A DNA stretch of 37,834 bases from GCA-003244245 sp035463315 (GTDB taxonomy: Bacteria; Actinomycetota; Actinomycetes; Mycobacteriales; Pseudonocardiaceae), in the NCBI GenBank assembly GCA_035463315.1, contig DATHTJ010000140.1:1-37834 (forward strand), given 5' to 3'. Each line of letters starts with the position of its first letter. The first letter of the stretch is position 1. This document shows, piece by piece, positions 1 to 7,780 of this stretch. Made by a program: the position numbers and the translations under genes. The notes below the pieces were generated by a model. It had not been told where the DNA came from and did not search any database. It saw only the letters and a list, made by a program, of their open reading frames with translations.

Positions 1-641
1 TCGAGCAGGTAGCGCCGCGACGCGTAGCCGACCCCGACCCGGACCTCATTGCGCGCTGGTCGGGGGTAGCCGAGTTGCTCCAGCCAGACCGGCGTGCGCG
101 AGCCGCGGCCAGACGCGTCCACCACCAGGTCGGCGTCCAACATCTGCGCGGTGGCGCCATCCACTCTGGGCAGCACCCGCAGGCCGATCACTCGGCGGCC
201 GTCGACGCTGACCTCGACGCTGGCAGCGTCGCAGCCTTCCAGCACCTGGACCGTGGGCAGAGCACGGACCCGCTGCAGGACGTGGCCCTCCAGCAGCGGC
301 CGGCTTACGACAAGCCCGTGTAGGCCGCTGGGCACCTGCCGGTAGTGGTGGCCGTCGAGGTACCAGCGGCCGTCGGCCAGGATGTCGCCGAGCAGCGCAC
401 CTGCCAGCACCATCTCCTCGGCGAACCCGTCGAACAGTGTCTCCAGCGCAGCGAAGCCGCTGGCCAGCAGACCATGCAGATGCTGGGCTTGTGGTACGCC
501 TCGACGATGCTCACCGCAGGCGGGCAGGATGTCGCGCTCTACGACGGTCACGCGGTCGTAGGTCTCGGTGAGGACCCTGGCCGTGAGCAGCCCGGCCATG
601 CTGGCGCCGATGACGACTGCGTGGTGCCCGACTATGCGCAT
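1..641 (-). CDS. FAD-dependent monooxygenase, N-terminal part (runs off window)
   Basis: The minus-strand frame is open from an ATG at 641 to the window edge, giving about 213 residues of a longer protein. It starts MRIVGHHAVVIGASMAGLLTA, a Rossmann dinucleotide-binding fold (GASMAG), followed by VVERD, the acidic end of the second beta strand that binds the FAD ribose. A later DADLVVDASGRGSRTP segment is the DG-type motif of the PHBH/2-polyprenyl-6-methoxyphenol hydroxylase-like flavoproteins. The RRGVPQAQHLHGLLASG stretch is characteristic of actinobacterial members often annotated as FAD-dependent oxidoreductases. A GGGAGA ribosome site precedes the ATG. An in-frame upstream ATG at 713 exists but is poorly spaced from any Shine-Dalgarno. 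The substrate is unknown; such enzymes are common in secondary metabolism. The C-terminal substrate domain lies outside the window. Confidence 0.85.
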   Translation of the reverse strand, partial: MRIVGHHAVVIGASMAGLLTARVLTETYDRVTVVERDILPACGEHRRGVPQAQHLHGLLASGFAALETLFDGFAEEMVLAGALLGDILADGRWYLDGHHYRQVPSGLHGLVVSRPLLEGHVLQRVRALPTVQVLEGCDAASVEVSVDGRRVIGLRVLPRVDGATAQMLDADLVVDASGRGSRTPVWLEQLGYPRPARNEVRVGVGYASRRYLL

Positions 642-805
642 CGCGGATCTCCCTGGCGGCAGAGGTGCTCGATCAGGAGCTGGTTGGTGTACGACTCGAT
701 CGATGACCCGCATCTCCAACGAGCGGGTGTGGATGCCAGAAGGTTCTGCGCGAAAGTTTTGACGGCTCGCTCGATCGCCAACTGCCAGAACTGGTACGTG
801 AACAT
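632..805 (-). pseudogene. phage r1t-type holin fragment (57 aa)
   Basis: A short minus-strand frame begins at ATG 805 with an AGAGGGGAAG ribosome site. The first 24 residues (MFTYQFWQLAIERAVKTFAQ, then NLLA) match the start of r1t-family phage holins, whose hallmark is an ERA[IV]KTFAQ helix. After that the residues become arginine-, cysteine- and charge-rich, and the membrane segments expected of a holin are absent. I read this as a holin whose 3' part has been lost or replaced. Its stop codon overlaps the start of the flavoprotein gene (ATGCGCATAG), so the two could be translationally coupled. It may be only a remnant, or a short leader reading frame that recycled a phage start region. The holin identity rests on one segment only. 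Confidence 0.5.
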
Positions 806-1071
806 CGCGGCTTCCCCTCTGGAAACGGGGTGTGATGTAAATTAGAGCCTCGCCGGCGTCCCGCTGATACCACCCCGATCAGCAGACTGCGTGAGCTGCG
901 CGCGAAAGGATCCCAGACGAACCCTTGTGCGGTACACGTTCAGGTCGAGCGCGACAGCGTGGGGCGCGAGGCGAGGTGGTGGTTACTCAGCCACCCGGCA
1001 CCCCAGCAGGGCCGGCGGTCGCGAAGGCATGAGCCCAGCGGCAGGGGGGGAGCGCGTGGGAGGATGGCATC
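806..1071. other. intergenic region upstream of aroC
   Basis: About 266 bases between the divergent minus-strand holin fragment and aroC. The end nearest the fragment is AT-rich (around 835-846), as expected for a promoter reading leftward, but I cannot fix -10 and -35 boxes. A small hairpin (GGTGGTT, loop ACTC, AGCCACC) lies near 976-993. The aroC ribosome site (GGGAGG) is at about 1058-1063. I see no convincing gene here. Confidence 0.4.
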
Positions 1072-2262
1072 GTGCTGCGCTGGATCACCGCTGGGGAGTC
1101 CCACGGCCCTGCCCTGATCGCCGTGCTGGAGGGCATGGTCGCCGGGGTTGAGGTCACCTCCAAGGACGTGCAGGCCGAACTGGCCCGTCGCCGGCTCGGG
1201 TATGGGCGCGGGGCGCGGATGAAGTTCGAGGCCGACGAGGTGGACCTGCTGGGGGGTATCCGGCACGGCCGGACCCTGGGCGGCCCAGTGGCGATCCGGA
1301 TCGGCAACACCGAGTGGCCCAAGTGGGAGACCGTGATGGCGGCCGACCCGGTAGACCCGGACGTGCTTGCCGCTCAGTCCCGCAATGCGCCGCTCACCCG
1401 GCCCCGGCCCGGCCACGCCGACCTGGCTGGCATGACCAAGTACGGTTTCGACGACGCCCGGCCGGTGCTGGAGCGAGCCAGCGCCCGCGAGACCGCCTCC
1501 CGGGTCGCCCTGGGCACGGTGGCCAAGGCGTTCCTGCGCCAGGCGCTGGGTGTCGAGGTGCTCTCCCATGTGGTGTCGTTGGGGGAGGCCGACGCCCCGG
1601 AGGGGGTGTTGCCCGCACCCGGTGACCTGGAGCGAATCGACGCCTGCCCGGTCCGAGCGTGGTCGGAGAAGGCCTCGGCCGCGATGATCGCCGAGGTGGA
1701 CGCGGCCAAGCGGGCCGGTGACACCTTGGGCGGCGTGGTCGAGGTCGTGGTGCACGGGCTGCCGGTGGGTCTGGGTTCCTTCGTGCACGCCGACCGGCGC
1801 CTGGACGCCCGGTTGGCTGGTGCGTTGATGGGTATCCAGGCCATGAAGGGTGTCGAGGTGGGGGACGGGTTCGCCACCGCGCGCCGCCGGGGCAGCGCGG
1901 CACACGACGAGATGGCGCCTGGACCCGACGGTGTGGTGCGCTCCACCAACCGGGCCGGTGGTCTTGAAGGCGGCATGACCAACGGAGAGGTGCTGCGGGT
2001 CCGGGTGGCGATGAAGCCGATCTCCACGGTGCCCCGTGCGCTGGCCACAGTGGACGTCGCCACTGGCGAGGCGGCTGTCGCGATCAACCAGCGCTCCGAC
2101 GTGTGCGCGGTCCCCGCGGCCGGCGTGGTCGCCGAGGCAATGGTCGCGCTCGTGCTCGCCGATGCCGCGTTGGAGAAGTTCGGGGGTGACGCGCTGCCCG
2201 AAACGGTACGCAATGCTCGCGCGTACACCGACGCCTCCCGGCAGCGCGACTGGTATGCATGA
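1072..2262 (+). CDS. aroC: chorismate synthase
   Basis: Converts 5-enolpyruvylshikimate-3-phosphate to chorismate, the last shikimate-pathway step, using reduced FMN in the cytoplasm. The 396-residue length is normal. Family signatures are present in order: ITAGESHGPAL at the N terminus, RRLGYGRGARM, ARETASRVALGTVAK, GLPVGLGSFVHADRRLDA, NRAGGLEGGMTNGE and the C-terminal QRSDVCAVPAAGVVAEAM. The start is GTG at 1072 behind a GGGAGG site; the family begins exactly there (MLRWITAGESHG). Its stop overlaps the start of aroK in an ATGA junction, so the genes are probably translationally coupled. The order aroC-aroK-aroB-aroQ is the usual actinobacterial arrangement. Confidence 0.97.
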   Translation: MLRWITAGESHGPALIAVLEGMVAGVEVTSKDVQAELARRRLGYGRGARMKFEADEVDLLGGIRHGRTLGGPVAIRIGNTEWPKWETVMAADPVDPDVLAAQSRNAPLTRPRPGHADLAGMTKYGFDDARPVLERASARETASRVALGTVAKAFLRQALGVEVLSHVVSLGEADAPEGVLPAPGDLERIDACPVRAWSEKASAAMIAEVDAAKRAGDTLGGVVEVVVHGLPVGLGSFVHADRRLDARLAGALMGIQAMKGVEVGDGFATARRRGSAAHDEMAPGPDGVVRSTNRAGGLEGGMTNGEVLRVRVAMKPISTVPRALATVDVATGEAAVAINQRSDVCAVPAAGVVAEAMVALVLADAALEKFGGDALPETVRNARAYTDASRQRDWYA

Positions 2263-2768
2263 TGAGCGGACCTATCCTGATCCTGATCGGCCCGCCGGGC
2301 TCCGGAAAGAGCACTGTCGGCCGACTTGCTGCGGCCAAGCTGGGTGTCTCCTTTCGTGACTTCGATGATGACTTAGAGAATGAGTGCGGACTGCCGGCTG
2401 GTGAACTGGTGGTCAAGCTGGGTAGGGAGAGATTCAGCGAGGTCGAAAGTGGTCTTATCGGTGCTGTTCTCGCTGATCATGCGGGCGTGCTCGCTCTTGG
2501 CGGAGGCACCCCACTGAACCCCGAAATTCAAGAGCAACTGAAATCTTTCCATATTGTGTTCCTCGACGTGGAGCTAGATGAGTTGCTTCGCCGCGAGGGA
2601 TTGGTTCCATTACACCCATGGCTGCTTCCGCACCCCCGGGCACATCTCCGACGATTACTCGCAGAACGGCGACCGGTCTATGAAGCAGTGTCACGAGCCG
2701 TGGTGCCGACGACTGGTCGTTCTGCTGAGGACGTCGCGGCAGAGGTACTGCTGACCCTGCACCAGTGA
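2259..2768 (+). CDS. aroK: shikimate kinase, divergent
   Basis: Phosphorylates shikimate at O3 with ATP; 169 residues, a normal length. The P-loop is GPPGSGKST (residues about 11-19), followed by a DFDDD segment matching the shikimate-binding DxD motif and LGGGTPLN matching the LGGGA motif. Two usual features are altered. The FRxxE segment reads FSEVE, so the shikimate-binding arginine is missing. The RPLL lid motif is replaced by VPLHPWLL. A C-terminal RRPVYEAVS arginine is kept. The gene is noticeably AT-richer than its neighbours (roughly 53% GC in a 60-base sample) and contains three TTA leucine codons. It overlaps aroC by 4 bases. Position makes shikimate kinase most likely; a divergent or transferred kinase, or altered substrate range, is possible. 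Confidence 0.85.
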   Translation: MMSGPILILIGPPGSGKSTVGRLAAAKLGVSFRDFDDDLENECGLPAGELVVKLGRERFSEVESGLIGAVLADHAGVLALGGGTPLNPEIQEQLKSFHIVFLDVELDELLRREGLVPLHPWLLPHPRAHLRRLLAERRPVYEAVSRAVVPTTGRSAEDVAAEVLLTLHQ

Positions 2769-2831
2769 TCTCGCGGCTGAGATGGGTTGGCTCGTGGGAT
2801 GCTCCCCGGGTGTCGACGCGGGAGGAGTGGA

Positions 2832-3956
2832 ATGAACGAGAACGCCGGGCCGGAGCAGGCCGGTGACACCAAGCCGCTGCGGATCCGGGTGGCGACAGCG
2901 CAGCCCTACGACGTCATCGTCGGGCGGTACCTGCGGGGAGAGCTGGTGGACGCGGTGGGCGGCGGCGCCGTGGCGATCGTGCACCAGCCGACCCTGACCG
3001 AGTCCACGGAGTCGTTGCGTTCCGCGCTGGAGTTCAACGGCGCTGGCGCTTACCGCATCGAGGTGCCCGACGCCGAGGACGGTAAGACGCTGTCGGTGGC
3101 GGGATTCTGCTGGGATGTGCTGGGGAACGTCGGTCTGGACCGCACCGGCACCGTGGTAGGGCTCGGTGGCGGGGCGGTCACCGATCTCGCCGGATTTGTC
3201 GCTGCCAACTGGCTGCGCGGGGTCCGGGTAGTGCAGGTACCCACGACGCTGCAGGCGATGGTGGATGCCGCGGTGGGCGGTAAGACCGGGATCAACACCG
3301 GTGCGGGCAAGAACCTGGTCGGCGCGTTCCACGAGCCCGCCGCCGTGCTGGTGGACCTCGCGTACCTGCAGACCCTGCCCCGAGCCGAACTCGTTGCCGG
3401 GATGGCCGAGGTGGTCAAGGCGGGGTTCATCGCCGATCCGGTGATCCTGGAGCGGATCGAGACCGACCCGGCCGCCGCGCTGGACCCCTCCGGCCCGGTG
3501 CTGGAGGATCTGATCGTCCGCGCGATCCGGGTGAAGGCCGACGTGGTGGCCGCCGATCTGCGCGAGTCCCACCTGCGCGAGGTGCTCAACTACGGGCACA
3601 CCCTGGGCCATGCCCTGGAGCGTCGGGAGGGCTACCGGTGGCGGCACGGCGCTGCGGTGAGCGTCGGCATGGTCTTCGCGGCCGAGTTGGCCCGGCTCGC
3701 CGGGCGGCTGGACGACGCCACCGCGCAGCGGCATCGCCGGCTGCTCAGCTCGATCGGCCTGCCCACCAGTTACGACGCCGACGCGCTGCCTGAACTGCTC
3801 GAGGGCATGCGCAACGACAAGAAATCCCGGTCGGGGATGTTGCGCTTCGTGGTGCTCGACGACCTGGCCAAACCTGGGCGGTTGGAGGACCCGGACCCGG
3901 CGCTGCTCGCTGAGGCCTACGCCGCGGTGGCCAGCGGGGCGGCGGGTCCGAGATGA
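2832..3956 (+). CDS. aroB: 3-dehydroquinate synthase
   Basis: Cyclises DAHP to 3-dehydroquinate using NAD+ and a divalent metal, the second shikimate-pathway step. The glycine-rich NAD-binding region GLGGGAVTDLAGFVAANW is followed by VPTTLQAMVDAAVGGKTGIN, which carries substrate-binding lysine residues. The metal-ligand region is REVLNYGHTLGHALE (paired histidines), and MRNDKKSR is a C-terminal signature. I chose ATG 2832 because GGAGGAG lies five bases upstream. An in-frame upstream start at 2787 would add a basic N-terminal extension absent from the family. The resulting 374 residues are normal. It follows aroK after a 63-base gap and precedes aroQ by 13 bases. Confidence 0.96.
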   Translation: MNENAGPEQAGDTKPLRIRVATAQPYDVIVGRYLRGELVDAVGGGAVAIVHQPTLTESTESLRSALEFNGAGAYRIEVPDAEDGKTLSVAGFCWDVLGNVGLDRTGTVVGLGGGAVTDLAGFVAANWLRGVRVVQVPTTLQAMVDAAVGGKTGINTGAGKNLVGAFHEPAAVLVDLAYLQTLPRAELVAGMAEVVKAGFIADPVILERIETDPAAALDPSGPVLEDLIVRAIRVKADVVAADLRESHLREVLNYGHTLGHALERREGYRWRHGAAVSVGMVFAAELARLAGRLDDATAQRHRRLLSSIGLPTSYDADALPELLEGMRNDKKSRSGMLRFVVLDDLAKPGRLEDPDPALLAEAYAAVASGAAGPR

Positions 3957-3969
3957 CGGGGGGCTCGAC

Positions 3970-4422
3970 GTGAAGGTGCTGGTGCTCAACGGGCCGAACC
4001 TGGGCCGGCTCGGGACCCGTGAGCCCGACGTCTACGGCGCGACCAGTTATGGCGACCTGGTGGCGCTGTGCCAGCGGGCCGGAGCGGAGCTGGGGCTCGA
4101 GGTGGACGTGCGGCAGACCGACCACGAGGGCGTCCTGATGAGCTGGCTGCACGAGGCCGCCGACACCGGGACCCCCGTGGTGCTCAACGCCGCGGCGTGG
4201 ACGCATTACTCGATCGCCGTCCGGGACGCCGCCGCGCAGCTGTCGGCGCCGCTGGTGGAGGTGCACATCAGTAATGTGCACGCACGTGAGCCATTCCGGC
4301 ACCACAGTTACATTTCGGCCATCGCCTCCGGAGTCATCGTCGGCTTGGGTGTCGACGGTTACCCACTCGCGCTGCGCTGGATAGCGGGTCGCGCCAGACC
4401 TGACGGGTCGCCGCTTACGTAA
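3970..4422 (+). CDS. aroQ: type II 3-dehydroquinate dehydratase
   Basis: Dehydrates 3-dehydroquinate to 3-dehydroshikimate; type II enzymes are dodecamers of about 150 residues, as here. The N terminus VLNGPNLGRLGTREPDVYG holds the conserved asparagine, arginine and catalytic tyrosine. QTDHEGVLMSWLHEA, LNAAAWTHYSIAVRDA and VEVHISNVHAREPFRHHSYIS complete the active site, including the conserved histidine of the EVHISN motif. The start is GTG at 3970 behind a run of G residues. It is the last gene of the aro operon. Downstream sequence becomes AT-richer at once, marking the left edge of the inserted island. Confidence 0.96.
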   Translation: MKVLVLNGPNLGRLGTREPDVYGATSYGDLVALCQRAGAELGLEVDVRQTDHEGVLMSWLHEAADTGTPVVLNAAAWTHYSIAVRDAAAQLSAPLVEVHISNVHAREPFRHHSYISAIASGVIVGLGVDGYPLALRWIAGRARPDGSPLT

Positions 4423-4441
4423 TTCCGATCCAAATACACGA

Positions 4442-4465
4442 GATATCGTGGAATTCCCACGTATC
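4442..4465. promoter_or_regulatory. bulged inverted repeat between aroQ and the ABC exporter
   Basis: GATA(T)CGTGG is separated by AATTC from CCACGTATC, giving a 9-bp stem with one bulged T. It sits in a locally AT-rich 87-base gap after aroQ and 45 bases before the exporter start. It could be an operator for the island operon or a weak terminator of the aro operon. There is no T-run after it, which favours an operator. Confidence 0.4.
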
Positions 4466-4509
4466 TGCGTTCTTCCTGTTAGGTTGGATGGGTGGGGGGG
4501 AATCCACCG

Positions 4510-6462
4510 ATGGTGCGTGGTCTCCAAGACGGGGATCGGATAGTCCAGGGCAGCATCAACGGTAGTCGCGACGAGAGCGTGACTGGCGCCAAAGGGGAGG
4601 ATCCGCGACTGCTGCGCTGGGTGGCCGGTCAGTTCCGGCCTTACCGGGGCAAAGTTGGGTTGGTCGGGGTGTTGATTCTGGTCACCGCCGGGCTTGGGAC
4701 GGCCAACCCGCTCTTGGTCAAGGTGGTCTTCGACCAGGCGCTGTTCGTACCCGGCGGCCCGAACGTCGGCCTGCTTGGGCTGCTGGTCGGCTTGATGATC
4801 GCGATCACGATCGTCGCAGGGGGGCTCAGTGTCTGGCGGGCATACCTGACTAACACGGTCGGCCAGCAGGTCATGTCGGATCTGCGCTCCCGGCTCTACA
4901 CCCAGCTGCAGGCGCTGTCGCTGCGGTTTTTCACCGCCACCCGTACCGGTGAGATCCAGTCCCGGCTAGCCAACGACGTCGGCGGGCTACAGACCGCTAT
5001 CACCGACACCGCGTCCACGATCCTGTCCAGCACGGTGATCCTGATCTCCACGATCGCCGCGATGTCGATGCTGTCCTGGCAGATGACACTGCTCTCGATG
5101 GCGATACTGCCGCTGTTCGGTTGGCAGGCCCTCGTGGCTGGGCGGGCCCGGCGCCGGGTCAGCGCGAAGACTCAGGTGGCGTTGGCTGACATGAGCGCGA
5201 TCGTCGAGGAGACCCTGTCGGTCTCCGGGATACTGCTGACCAAGATCTTCGGTCGTCAGGCTGCTGAGACCGCCCGCTACGCCGCCCAGAACGAGCGCCT
5301 CACTGCCCTGCAGGTCCGCCAGCAGATGATCAAGCAGGGTTTCTCCATAGGGGTCGTGACATTTTTTTCCCTCACTCCGGCGCTGATCTACCTGGTCGCC
5401 GGCTTCGCCCAGGACGTCTCACCGGGCACGCTGGTCGCCTTCACCTCGCTGCAGTTCCAATCGTTCACCCCACTCTCGCAGCTGTTGGGCACCGCGACGG
5501 AGGTCTCCAGCTCGCTGGCGCTGTTCCACCGGGTGTATGGCTACCTGGCCCTGACACCCGACATCATCGACAGCCCCACCGCCGTACCCCTGCCGACTCC
5601 TGCCCGCGGCGCGGTTCAGCTGGATGACGTGTGGTTCAGCTACGACGGCGCAGCACCGATGTCGCCGAATGGGTCGACCAACGGCAGCCGGTCAGTCACC
5701 GAGCACCGGTGGGCGCTGCGGGGGGTCTCTTTTGACGTCGCCCCCGGCATGCTCGTCGCGCTGGTCGGACCCTCGGGGGCCGGCAAGAGCACCCTCTCCT
5801 ACCTCATTCCGCGCCTGTATGAGGCAACCCGAGGTGCGGTGCGTATCGACGGGATCGACGTCCGCCAGACCACCCAGGCCAGCCTGGCCCAGACCATCGG
5901 CATGGTCACCCAGGACAGCTATCTGTTCCACGCCAGCATTCGTGCCAACCTCGCCTACGGCCGTTTCGACGCTAGTGACGCCGACATCGAGGCTGCCGCG
6001 CGCGCCGCCCAGATCCATCACCGGATTCTGGAATTCGACGACGGGTATGACACCGTGGTTGGTGAGCGTGGCTATCGCTTGTCCGGTGGGGAAAGGCAAC
6101 GCATCGCGATCGCCCGGGTGATCCTTAAAGACCCCCGGGTGCTGATCCTGGACGAGGCCACCTCCGCACTCGATACCGTCAATGAGCGGCTGGTGCAGGC
6201 CGCGTTGGCGCCGCTGATGGCCGGGCGGACCACGATCGCGATCGCGCACCGGCTGTCCACGATCCGCGCGGCTGATGTCATCTACGTCATCGACGCCGGC
6301 CGGATTGCCGAGAGGGGTACCCACGAGGAGCTGCTCGCCAGTGGCGGGGTGTATGCGCGGCTGTATGAGGAGCAGTTCGGCGCTGGGGCTGTCGAAGCCT
6401 GCTGGGACCGCGGTGGAGACAACGGATACCCGCAGTCACACGCACCCACTCGAACGTGTTAG
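4510..6462 (+). CDS. ABC exporter, fused membrane and ATPase domains
   Basis: A 650-residue half-transporter of the multidrug/peptide exporter type. The N-terminal half has about six hydrophobic segments (first around VGVLILVTAGLGTANPLLV, the next around LLGLLVGLMIAITIVAGG). The C-terminal ATPase has Walker A GPSGAGKST at about residue 420, signature LSGGERQR at about 524, Walker B VLILDEATSALD ending near 550 and an IAHRLST switch. There is no N-terminal C39 peptidase domain, so it should not cleave a leader itself. I chose ATG 4510, eight bases after a run of G residues; GTG 4492 is an alternative. It lies directly upstream of the small peptide gene and is likely its exporter or immunity pump, by context. 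The tail after about residue 625 is not part of the fold. Confidence 0.9.
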   Translation: MVRGLQDGDRIVQGSINGSRDESVTGAKGEDPRLLRWVAGQFRPYRGKVGLVGVLILVTAGLGTANPLLVKVVFDQALFVPGGPNVGLLGLLVGLMIAITIVAGGLSVWRAYLTNTVGQQVMSDLRSRLYTQLQALSLRFFTATRTGEIQSRLANDVGGLQTAITDTASTILSSTVILISTIAAMSMLSWQMTLLSMAILPLFGWQALVAGRARRRVSAKTQVALADMSAIVEETLSVSGILLTKIFGRQAAETARYAAQNERLTALQVRQQMIKQGFSIGVVTFFSLTPALIYLVAGFAQDVSPGTLVAFTSLQFQSFTPLSQLLGTATEVSSSLALFHRVYGYLALTPDIIDSPTAVPLPTPARGAVQLDDVWFSYDGAAPMSPNGSTNGSRSVTEHRWALRGVSFDVAPGMLVALVGPSGAGKSTLSYLIPRLYEATRGAVRIDGIDVRQTTQASLAQTIGMVTQDSYLFHASIRANLAYGRFDASDADIEAAARAAQIHHRILEFDDGYDTVVGERGYRLSGGERQRIAIARVILKDPRVLILDEATSALDTVNERLVQAALAPLMAGRTTIAIAHRLSTIRAADVIYVIDAGRIAERGTHEELLASGGVYARLYEEQFGAGAVEACWDRGGDNGYPQSHAPTRTC

Positions 6463-6570
6463 GCGGCCACTAACCTGGGCTATTCTTTATGCAGAAATTC
6501 GCACTTACTGTGGAGTTGTAGCACGTGGTGGCTCGACCGTCGCCATACCCAGAGGAAGGGCAACCTGGAC

Positions 6571-6651
6571 ATGGAACCTACACCTGAGATTGAGCAGGTC
6601 ACGGAGGAACTACCCGAGTGCGCGCTTCTCGTCGATCTCCCAGACGAGTGA
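6571..6651 (+). CDS. candidate RiPP precursor peptide (26 aa)
   Basis: An acidic 26-residue peptide starting at ATG 6571, with a GGAAGGG ribosome site about ten bases upstream. It begins MEPTPEIEQV, continues TEELPE and ends with CALLVDLPDE. It has one cysteine (residue 17), two threonines (4 and 11), no serine, and two aspartates plus a glutamate near the C terminus. The placement is classic for a ribosomally made, modified peptide: after an exporter, before a strong hairpin, then a HExxH protein and a YcaO protein. I infer residues 1-16 as leader and 17-26 as core; Cys17 would be the only thiazoline-competent residue. No recognised precursor family comes to mind. A second overlapping frame from GTG 6525 (20 aa) has weaker support. 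It could still be non-coding. Confidence 0.65.
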   Translation: MEPTPEIEQVTEELPECALLVDLPDE

Positions 6652-6659
6652 TCTGAACC

Positions 6660-6688
6660 GGGAGGGCCCGGCTGAGCCGGGCCCTCCC
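6660..6688 (+). terminator. 13-bp perfect hairpin after the precursor
   Basis: GGGAGGGCCCGGC, loop TGA, then GCCGGGCCCTCCC form a perfect GC-rich stem starting nine bases after the peptide stop. No T-run follows, so it may be a partial terminator or an RNA-stabilising stem. Either would make precursor transcripts exceed those of the downstream enzymes, as is usual in RiPP operons. Confidence 0.75.
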
Positions 6689-6723
6689 GACATCGGGGCC
6701 GACCGTGCTGGAGGGGTCAGCAT

Positions 6724-7764
6724 ATGGGTATCTCGCCCGACCGTGAACAGGCGATACAGGAGACCGCGGAACTCATCCGACTGGTGCGAACAATTCTGGA
6801 GAGGATCCGACCCAGTTCCGCGCTTCCCGGAGACGAGGATCTGACGTATCCCGGCTTTGTGGCGTTCACCTACGCTGCGCAGCAGTCCGCCCGTACCGCA
6901 AAGGCGGACCGGGATCCGCGGGCGCTCGACGAGCGGGCCCGCCAGGTCACCGACGGCGCCCGGCTCAGCGCTGGGCGGGCGCGTGGTTGTCGATGCCGGA
7001 GCTGGCCGGTGGATCTGACCGGTCCGGAAGCGCACCTGCGGGAGAGCCTGGTGCGGGCGCTGGCGGCCCTGCCACGCAAGCCCGGCACGCCACCCGGGCC
7101 GGCATCGATGGACATCGGCCAGATGGAAATCGGCCAGATGGAAATCGGCCAGTGGCGAGAGGATGAACGGGACGTCTTCTGCGCGGCCGGGTGCCTGCTC
7201 GCCGAGGTGTGGCCACAGATGCTGGCGGAGGCGTCCCTCGTGGTGCGACAGGTGGCTCTGCTGGCGGGCCTGCACATCGACGGCTACACCGACTTCACCA
7301 CCCACGGCGTGGTGTTCATCAACCGGCGCCGGCTCGAACCTAGCCGTACCGGGCTGCCGGGTTCCGTCCGGTTGGCCGAAGCCCTGGTTCACGAGGGGAC
7401 CCACAACCGGTTCAACGTCGCGGCCCTGTCGCATCCCTTCCTGATCGACGAGGTGGGCCAGGGCGCTCCAGCGCTGCTGGCCACTCCGCTGCGGTCCGAC
7501 CCGCGTCCGCTGTCCGGGCTGTTCCAGCAGCTCGTCGTCCTGGTGCGCAGCGTCAGCCTGTACGACCGGCTCCTACCGTCCGGCGCCTTCGACACCTCCG
7601 AGCGGCATGCCCTGAAGGTGAGGCGGGACGTGCTCCGAGGCCAGGCAGATCAAGCGTTGGCGACGATCCAGAGCCAGGCCGATGCGCTGACCGGGTACGG
7701 ACAGGAGCTTGTGGCTGAGGCCGGGGACCTGCTGAGCCAGGCGCGAAGCATCCCCGCGGCATGA
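6724..7764 (+). CDS. HExxH protein, putative aKG-type peptide beta-hydroxylase
   Basis: A 346-residue protein with ALVHEGTHNRF, HEGTH at residues 223-227. It is followed by a segment ending ATPLRSDPRPLSGLFQQL and LVVLVRSVSLYDRLL, typical of the HEXXH-motif family linked to RiPP clusters. That family has been proposed, from memory, to be iron/2-oxoglutarate-dependent peptide beta-hydroxylases rather than proteases. The candidate core offers aspartates at peptide positions 22 and 24 as possible targets; this is inference. The ATG at 6724 follows GGAGGGG. Residues 129-143 are three tandem M-[DE]-I-G-Q units. It starts 35 bases after the hairpin and is followed 16 bases later by the YcaO gene. 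A metalloprotease that removes the leader is the main alternative. Confidence 0.75.
   Translation: MGISPDREQAIQETAELIRLVRTILERIRPSSALPGDEDLTYPGFVAFTYAAQQSARTAKADRDPRALDERARQVTDGARLSAGRARGCRCRSWPVDLTGPEAHLRESLVRALAALPRKPGTPPGPASMDIGQMEIGQMEIGQWREDERDVFCAAGCLLAEVWPQMLAEASLVVRQVALLAGLHIDGYTDFTTHGVVFINRRRLEPSRTGLPGSVRLAEALVHEGTHNRFNVAALSHPFLIDEVGQGAPALLATPLRSDPRPLSGLFQQLVVLVRSVSLYDRLLPSGAFDTSERHALKVRRDVLRGQADQALATIQSQADALTGYGQELVAEAGDLLSQARSIPAA
7108..7152 (+). repeat. 15-bp tandem repeat, three units, in the HExxH gene
   Basis: Three head-to-tail 15-base units, two of them identical (ATGGAAATCGGCCAG) and the first differing at one base, encode MDIGQ-MEIGQ-MEIGQ. The near-identity points to recent slippage expansion in a linker ahead of the catalytic half. 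Confidence 0.9.
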
Positions 7765-7780
7765 CCGGAACCGGTTCCAG

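Noticed and set aside
345..845. 166-codon plus-strand frame at the window start
   Set aside because: It is antisense to the flavoprotein gene, which shows clear FAD motifs on the minus strand.
940..1905. Long minus-strand frame (321 codons) opposite aroC
   Set aside because: Antisense shadow of a high-GC gene; low-complexity, His/Arg/Gly-rich product, no family motif, and aroC itself is unambiguous.
2691..3989. 432-codon minus-strand frame opposite aroB
   Set aside because: Shadow frame caused by codon bias; aroB has all family motifs on the plus strand.
6489..6521. 10-codon frame (starts MQKFALTVEL) before the precursor
   Set aside because: Too short and without a ribosome site; probably promoter/leader sequence, not an attenuator peptide with regulatory codons.
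6525..6587. Alternative 20-codon frame from GTG overlapping the precursor gene
   Set aside because: No well-placed ribosome site; proline/glycine-rich without a cysteine. The ATG at 6571 has better signals, though this cannot be excluded.
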